Below, piece after piece: positions 59,820-64,000 of a stretch of 64,000 nucleotides of DNA. Where the stretch lies: NCBI GenBank assembly GCA_003246205.1, contig QKBC01000003.1, positions 1 to 64,000 of the forward strand, given 5' to 3'. The notes under the pieces are model-generated. The model made no database searches and was not told the DNA's origin. It saw only the letters and a list, made by a program, of their open reading frames with translations. Origin of the DNA: Flavobacterium haoranii (lineage in GTDB: Bacteria; Bacteroidota; Bacteroidia; Flavobacteriales; Flavobacteriaceae). The position numbers were made by a program, and so were the translations under genes. Numbering within the stretch: position 1 is the first letter of the stretch; each line of letters begins with the position of its first letter.

Positions 59820-61133
59820 ATGTACACGTTTTCAAGTAAATTAAAAACTTTTTCTTTGATTTTGATGGTGATTGGAGCTATCGGGATTGGAGTAGGTTTT
59901 TGGAGTGCACCAAAAACTGTAGAAGAAGTTGAAACGATCTTATTAGAAGAAAGTCATGGGCACCATGATCAAGTAGCTTCTCACGACGCACATGCATCAC
60001 ATGATGCGCATGCAGATGCTGCTCATCAAGAGCATGTAAACCATGTTTTCCACCAATTACAAAATAAACCATGGGCTGCTTTTTATGTAGCTTGTATCTT
60101 CTTTATGTTGTTAAGTGTTGGTGTTTTAGCTTTTTATGCTATTCAACAAGTAGCGCTGGCAGGTTGGTCTCCGATACTTTTCAGAGTAATGGAGGGAATC
60201 ACAGCTTATTTATTACCAGGTTCAATAATCTTCTTATTGGTTTTAGTTCTTTCAGGTGCACACATGAACCATTTATTTACATGGATGGATCCGGAAGTTG
60301 TTGCTCATGACCATTTAATCCAAGGGAAGTCAGGTTATTTAAACGTTGTATTCTTCTTAATCAGAGCAGTATTATTCTTAGGTGTTTGGAATTTATATAG
60401 AATTTTTTCAAGAAAAAATTCCATTGCTCAAGATGAAGCTGAAGGAAGTACTTTTTATAAAAAGAACTTTAAAATGTCAGCATCATTTTTAGTATTCTTT
60501 ATTGTATCTGAGTCTTTGATGTCTTGGGATTGGATTATGTCACTAGACCCACACTGGTATAGTACATTATTTGCATGGTATGTTTTTGCTAGCTTCTTTG
60601 TGAGTGGTATTACAGCTATTGCAATGGTTACAATTTATTTGAAATCTAAAGGATATTTAGAACAAGTAAATACTAGTCATATCCATGACTTAGCTAAATT
60701 CATGTTTGGTATCAGTATCTTCTGGACTTATTTATGGTTCTCTCAGTTCATGCTGATTTGGTATTCTGATATTCCGGAAGAGGTTACTTATTTCGTAACA
60801 AGAATTGAGCACTATAAATTGCCATTCTTTGGTATGTTAGCTATGAACTTTATTTTCCCGTTATTAATTCTTATCAATACAGATTTCAAACGTTTGTCTT
60901 GGATTGTAGTAATGGCAGGTATTGTAATTTTAGCAGGTCACTATATAGATTTTTACAATATGGTGATGCCGGCAACGGTAGGTGACCAATGGTTCATTGG
61001 TTTACCAGAAATTAGTGCTATCTTATTTTTCTTAGGATTGTTTATTTTTGTTGTATTCACGGCATTGACAAAAGCACCGTTAGTAGCAAAAGGAAATCCA
61101 TTAATGGAAGAAAGCAAACATTTTCATTATTAA
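59820..61133 (+). CDS. actF: Alternative complex III subunit F
   Basis: Starting at the ATG at 59820 (an upstream TTG at 59805 adds only five residues), this 437-residue protein is an ActF-type membrane subunit related to ActC/NrfD, with about ten membrane segments. A notable His-rich loop (HGHHDQVASHDAHASHDAHA and on to VNHVFHQ, residues about 45-80) lies after the first segment. The core includes SLMSWDWIMSLDPHWYSTLF and ILAGHYIDFYNMVMP. ActF is thought to help in quinol binding or proton movement. It follows actE by 28 bp. Confidence 0.94.
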   Translation: MYTFSSKLKTFSLILMVIGAIGIGVGFWSAPKTVEEVETILLEESHGHHDQVASHDAHASHDAHADAAHQEHVNHVFHQLQNKPWAAFYVACIFFMLLSVGVLAFYAIQQVALAGWSPILFRVMEGITAYLLPGSIIFLLVLVLSGAHMNHLFTWMDPEVVAHDHLIQGKSGYLNVVFFLIRAVLFLGVWNLYRIFSRKNSIAQDEAEGSTFYKKNFKMSASFLVFFIVSESLMSWDWIMSLDPHWYSTLFAWYVFASFFVSGITAIAMVTIYLKSKGYLEQVNTSHIHDLAKFMFGISIFWTYLWFSQFMLIWYSDIPEEVTYFVTRIEHYKLPFFGMLAMNFIFPLLILINTDFKRLSWIVVMAGIVILAGHYIDFYNMVMPATVGDQWFIGLPEISAILFFLGLFIFVVFTALTKAPLVAKGNPLMEESKHFHY

Positions 61134-61152
61134 TATTTAAAGAAATAAACAA

Positions 61153-62298
61153 ATGACAGGTTTATTGGTATTTATTATTTTAGTTTTAGTCGGAGTTGCT
61201 ATTTGGCAATTAACTAAAATATTTGATTTAACTCAAGTTGGTGCAGCTAGTTCTGAGGTTGCTAATGATAGAGATAATAGTGTTAACGGATATTTAATGT
61301 TTGCATTTGTTGGATTTATATATGTGTTTACCATATATTCAATTTATGCTTGGGGACATTTAGTTTTGGGAACACCTGCTTCTGAACATGGGCCTGACTA
61401 TGATAATTTGATGGCTATTTCCTTAATAATCATATTCATTGTACAAACTATAACGCAATTCTTGTTACATTACTTTGCTTTTAAATACAGAGGTAAAGAA
61501 GGTCAAAAAGCATTATATTTTGCTGATAACAGTAAATTGGAAGCTATTTGGACAATTATCCCTGTAATTACTTTAGCGGGATTAATTTTGTACGGATTGT
61601 ATACATGGAATAATATTATGTTCTACGACAATGAAGAAGATGTAATGTATGTAGAAGTATATGCAAAACAATTCGGATGGGAAATCAGATATTCGGGAGC
61701 AGATAATACTTTAGGTAAAGCTAATGTTCGCTATATCGAGGGTGTTAATACTCTAGGGGTTGATTTAGCTGACCCAGCTGCTCAAGATGATAAAGTAACA
61801 AATGAATTGCATTTACCAAAAGGTAAAAAAGTAGTTTTAAAGTTCCGTTCTCAAGATGTTCTGCATTCAGCGTATATGCCTCACTTTAGAGCACAAATGA
61901 ACTGTGTTCCGGGTATGATTACACAATTTACGTATGTTCCGACTATTACTACAGCAGATATGCGTGAAGATGAAAGAATAAAAGAAAATGTAGCTAGAAT
62001 CAATGCGATTAGAACTAAGAAAAGCAAAGAGCTTGAAGCAAAAGGAGAATCTGCTTTAGAACCATATACATTTGATTATTTATTATTATGTAATAAAATT
62101 TGTGGTGCTTCTCACTACAACATGCAAGCTAAAATTATTGTAGAAACACCTGAAGAGTTTAAAGCTTGGTTGGCAGAAAAACCAACGTTAGCGTCTCAAT
62201 GGAAAGAAGCTAATGCTCCTGCAGAAGCACCGTCTGCTCCGGCAGTAATGGAAACTGTAGTGGATACAACTAAAGTTTTAGCTCAAAATTTAAATTAA
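61153..62298 (+). CDS. coxB: Cytochrome c oxidase subunit II
   Basis: This 381-residue protein has four predicted membrane segments, two more than the usual subunit II (an extra pair at residues 3-22 and 50-72 precedes the canonical hairpin). The CuA domain has YVEVYAKQFGWEIRYSG, HSAYMPHFRAQMNCVPG and the CuA loop CNKICGASHYNM. Cys, Cys, His and Met ligands are kept, but the usual Glu (backbone ligand) is Lys. CuA should therefore still form. It accepts electrons from cytochrome c for the oxidase. It sits 19 bp after actF. Confidence 0.94.
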   Translation: MTGLLVFIILVLVGVAIWQLTKIFDLTQVGAASSEVANDRDNSVNGYLMFAFVGFIYVFTIYSIYAWGHLVLGTPASEHGPDYDNLMAISLIIIFIVQTITQFLLHYFAFKYRGKEGQKALYFADNSKLEAIWTIIPVITLAGLILYGLYTWNNIMFYDNEEDVMYVEVYAKQFGWEIRYSGADNTLGKANVRYIEGVNTLGVDLADPAAQDDKVTNELHLPKGKKVVLKFRSQDVLHSAYMPHFRAQMNCVPGMITQFTYVPTITTADMREDERIKENVARINAIRTKKSKELEAKGESALEPYTFDYLLLCNKICGASHYNMQAKIIVETPEEFKAWLAEKPTLASQWKEANAPAEAPSAPAVMETVVDTTKVLAQNLN

Positions 62299-62326
62299 TT
62301 AGCTCAATAATATAGAATTATAGATT

Positions 62327-64000
62327 ATGTCAGCACTAGAACACGGTCATCACAAACAAACGTTCATAACAAAATATATTTTTAGTTATGATCACAAGAT
62401 GATTGCTAAGCAATATTTGATTACTGGTTTGGTAATGGGTATCGTAGGTATCTTATTATCCATTTTATTCCGTATGCAAATTGCTTGGCCTGAAGAATCA
62501 TTTGGTATTTTTAAAGTTTTATTAGGTGAGAAATTTGCTCCTGATGGGGTGATGCGTCAAGATATTTACTTAGCATTGGTAACAATACACGGAACCATCA
62601 TGGTATTCTTTGTATTAACAGCCGGATTAAGTGGTACATTTAGTAATTTGCTAATTCCATTGCAAATTGGTGCAAGAGATATGGCATCCGGATTTATGAA
62701 TATGCTTTCATACTGGTTGTTTTTCCTTTCTTGTGTTATCATGTTAAGTTCATTATTTATTGAGTCAGGTCCTGCATCAGCCGGTTGGACGATTTATCCG
62801 CCGTTGAGTGCATTACCACAAGCAATTCCTGGTTCAGGTCTTGGTATGACTTTGTGGTTAGTTGCTATGGCAATATTCATCGCATCTTCTTTAATGGGGT
62901 CGTTGAATTATATTGTTACAGTAATTAACTTGAGAACTCAAGGAATGTCAATGACAAGATTGCCTTTGACTGTTTGGACATTGTTCGTAACAGCTATCAT
63001 TGGTGTTGTTTCATTCCCGGTATTATTCTCAGCAGCTCTTTTATTGATTTTTGACAGAAGCTTTGGCACTTCATTCTATTTGTCAGATATTTTCATTTCA
63101 GGTGAAGTTTTACATTATCAAGGAGGTTCTCCGGTATTATTTGAACACTTATTCTGGTTCTTAGGTCACCCTGAAGTATACATTGTATTATTACCAGCTT
63201 TAGGTATTACTTCTGAAATTATTGCAACAAACTCTAGAAAACCTATCTTTGGTTATAGAGCGATGATTGCTTCTGTTTTAGCAATTGCATTTTTATCAAC
63301 TATAGTTTGGGGACACCACATGTTCGTGTCAGGTATGAATCCTTTCTTAGGGTCTGTATTTACTTTTACAACATTATTAATCGCAATTCCTTCTGCAGTA
63401 AAAGCATTTAACTATATTACTACTTTATGGAAAGGTAACTTACAATTAAATCCTGCTATGTTGTTTTCAATCGGATTGGTTTCAACATTTATCACAGGTG
63501 GTTTAACAGGTATCATTTTAGGAGATAGTACATTAGATATCAACGTTCACGATACTTATTTCGTAATTGCTCACTTCCACTTAGTAATGGGTATTTCTGC
63601 ACTTTACGGTTTCTTTGCAGGTGTATACCATTGGTATCCGAAGATGTTTGGACGTATGATGAATAAAAACTTAGGATATGTTCATTTTTGGGTAACTGCC
63701 GTTTGTGCTTACGGAGTATTCTTCCCTATGCACTTCTTAGGTATGGCTGGTTTACCACGTCGTTACTATACAAACTCAGCTTTCCCATTATTTGATGAAT
63801 TAGCAGACGTAAATGTATTGATTACGATATTTGCAATTGTAGGTTCAGTTTTCCAAATCGTTTTCTTTTGGAATTTCTTCTACAGCATGTTCTATGGTAA
63901 AAAAGCAACTCAAAATCCATGGAAAGCTAATACATTAGAATGGACTACTCCTGTTGAGCACATTCATGGTAACTGGCCTGGAGAATTACCGGTAGTTCAC
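62327..64000 (+). CDS. coxA: Cytochrome c oxidase subunit I (truncated by window end)
   Basis: The first 558 codons are in the window and the frame is open to the edge. The N-terminus (MSALEHGHHKQTFITKYIFS) precedes about twelve membrane segments. The heme-copper site is complete: TIHGTIMVFF for heme a, FLGHPEVYI with the CuB His and cross-linked Tyr, VWGHHMFVSGMNP with two further CuB His, and INVHDTYFVIAHFHLVMG for heme a3 and heme a. The K- and D-channel elements seen here suggest an aa3-type A-family oxidase. It is the terminal oxidase for electrons leaving the Act complex. Confidence 0.97.
   Translation, partial: MSALEHGHHKQTFITKYIFSYDHKMIAKQYLITGLVMGIVGILLSILFRMQIAWPEESFGIFKVLLGEKFAPDGVMRQDIYLALVTIHGTIMVFFVLTAGLSGTFSNLLIPLQIGARDMASGFMNMLSYWLFFLSCVIMLSSLFIESGPASAGWTIYPPLSALPQAIPGSGLGMTLWLVAMAIFIASSLMGSLNYIVTVINLRTQGMSMTRLPLTVWTLFVTAIIGVVSFPVLFSAALLLIFDRSFGTSFYLSDIFISGEVLHYQGGSPVLFEHLFWFLGHPEVYIVLLPALGITSEIIATNSRKPIFGYRAMIASVLAIAFLSTIVWGHHMFVSGMNPFLGSVFTFTTLLIAIPSAVKAFNYITTLWKGNLQLNPAMLFSIGLVSTFITGGLTGIILGDSTLDINVHDTYFVIAHFHLVMGISALYGFFAGVYHWYPKMFGRMMNKNLGYVHFWVTAVCAYGVFFPMHFLGMAGLPRRYYTNSAFPLFDELADVNVLITIFAIVGSVFQIVFFWNFFYSMFYGKKATQNPWKANTLEWTTPVEHIHGNWPGELPVVH

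Overview
The window is a piece of an AT-rich chromosome from a member of the Bacteroidota, most likely family Flavobacteriaceae (Flavobacterium or a close relative). The evidence is an SprB-type adhesin repeat protein, several proteins with type IX secretion (T9SS) C-terminal sorting domains, TPR histidine kinases paired with LytTR regulators, promoters of the Bacteroidetes form TTTG-N19-TAnnTTTG, and an alternative complex III (act) cluster running into cytochrome c oxidase genes.

Layout. Positions 1-4839 (minus): the N-terminal part of a large SprB-repeat surface protein, a LytTR regulator and its TPR kinase, then DNA glycosylase tag and a VF530-family protein. Positions 4915-7621 (minus): the translation operon rplM-rpsI-rpsB-tsf with a textbook promoter. 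Positions 7828-8850 (plus): a lone LacI-family regulator. Positions 8842-11795 (minus): a compact operon of an SdpR-like ArsR repressor, SdpI, a serine beta-lactamase-like hydrolase and a PnuC-like transporter, with a 10-bp-arm palindrome over its promoter. Positions 11849-24557 (minus): eleven tightly packed genes encoding three cobalamin-type radical SAM proteins, three methyltransferases, a flippase, a glycosyltransferase, a GT39-like membrane protein, an arylsulfotransferase-like lipoprotein and a nucleotidyltransferase. I do not recognise this as any characterised pathway, and it is the best candidate here for an undescribed system. Positions 24778-27618: polA.

Positions 27728-37595 (minus) are a surface and secretome region: two leucine-rich-repeat T9SS proteins, a small lipoprotein, two paralogous proteins sharing an unknown domain, an S74-chaperone fibre-like protein built on an 86-residue tandem repeat, a T9SS-tagged protein and one candidate 33-aa membrane peptide. 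A second LytTR/TPR-kinase pair (37716-40321) lies just upstream. Its 5' region carries three copies of TTTCAT at exact 21-bp spacing, the geometry expected of a LytTR binding site.

Positions 40721-46215 hold a metallophosphoesterase, a thioredoxin-fold protein without its CxxC cysteines, a NodB-type deacetylase and a DUF2723 membrane protein. A solitary tRNA-Gln (UUG) with a perfect promoter and terminator follows, then a tandem universal stress protein. The plus-strand operon rimP-nusA-infB (47557-52168) is preceded by a strong intrinsic terminator hairpin just before the rimP start, which suggests attenuation. A SPOR-domain protein separates it from the respiratory operon actABCDEF-coxB-coxA (52886 to the window end). 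Together these last genes would carry electrons from menaquinol through alternative complex III to a heme-copper oxidase; coxA runs off the edge.

There is no rRNA, CRISPR array, transposase or prophage. Two nested inverted repeats of the intergenic palindromic kind are present, at 5765-5860 and 24682-24756.
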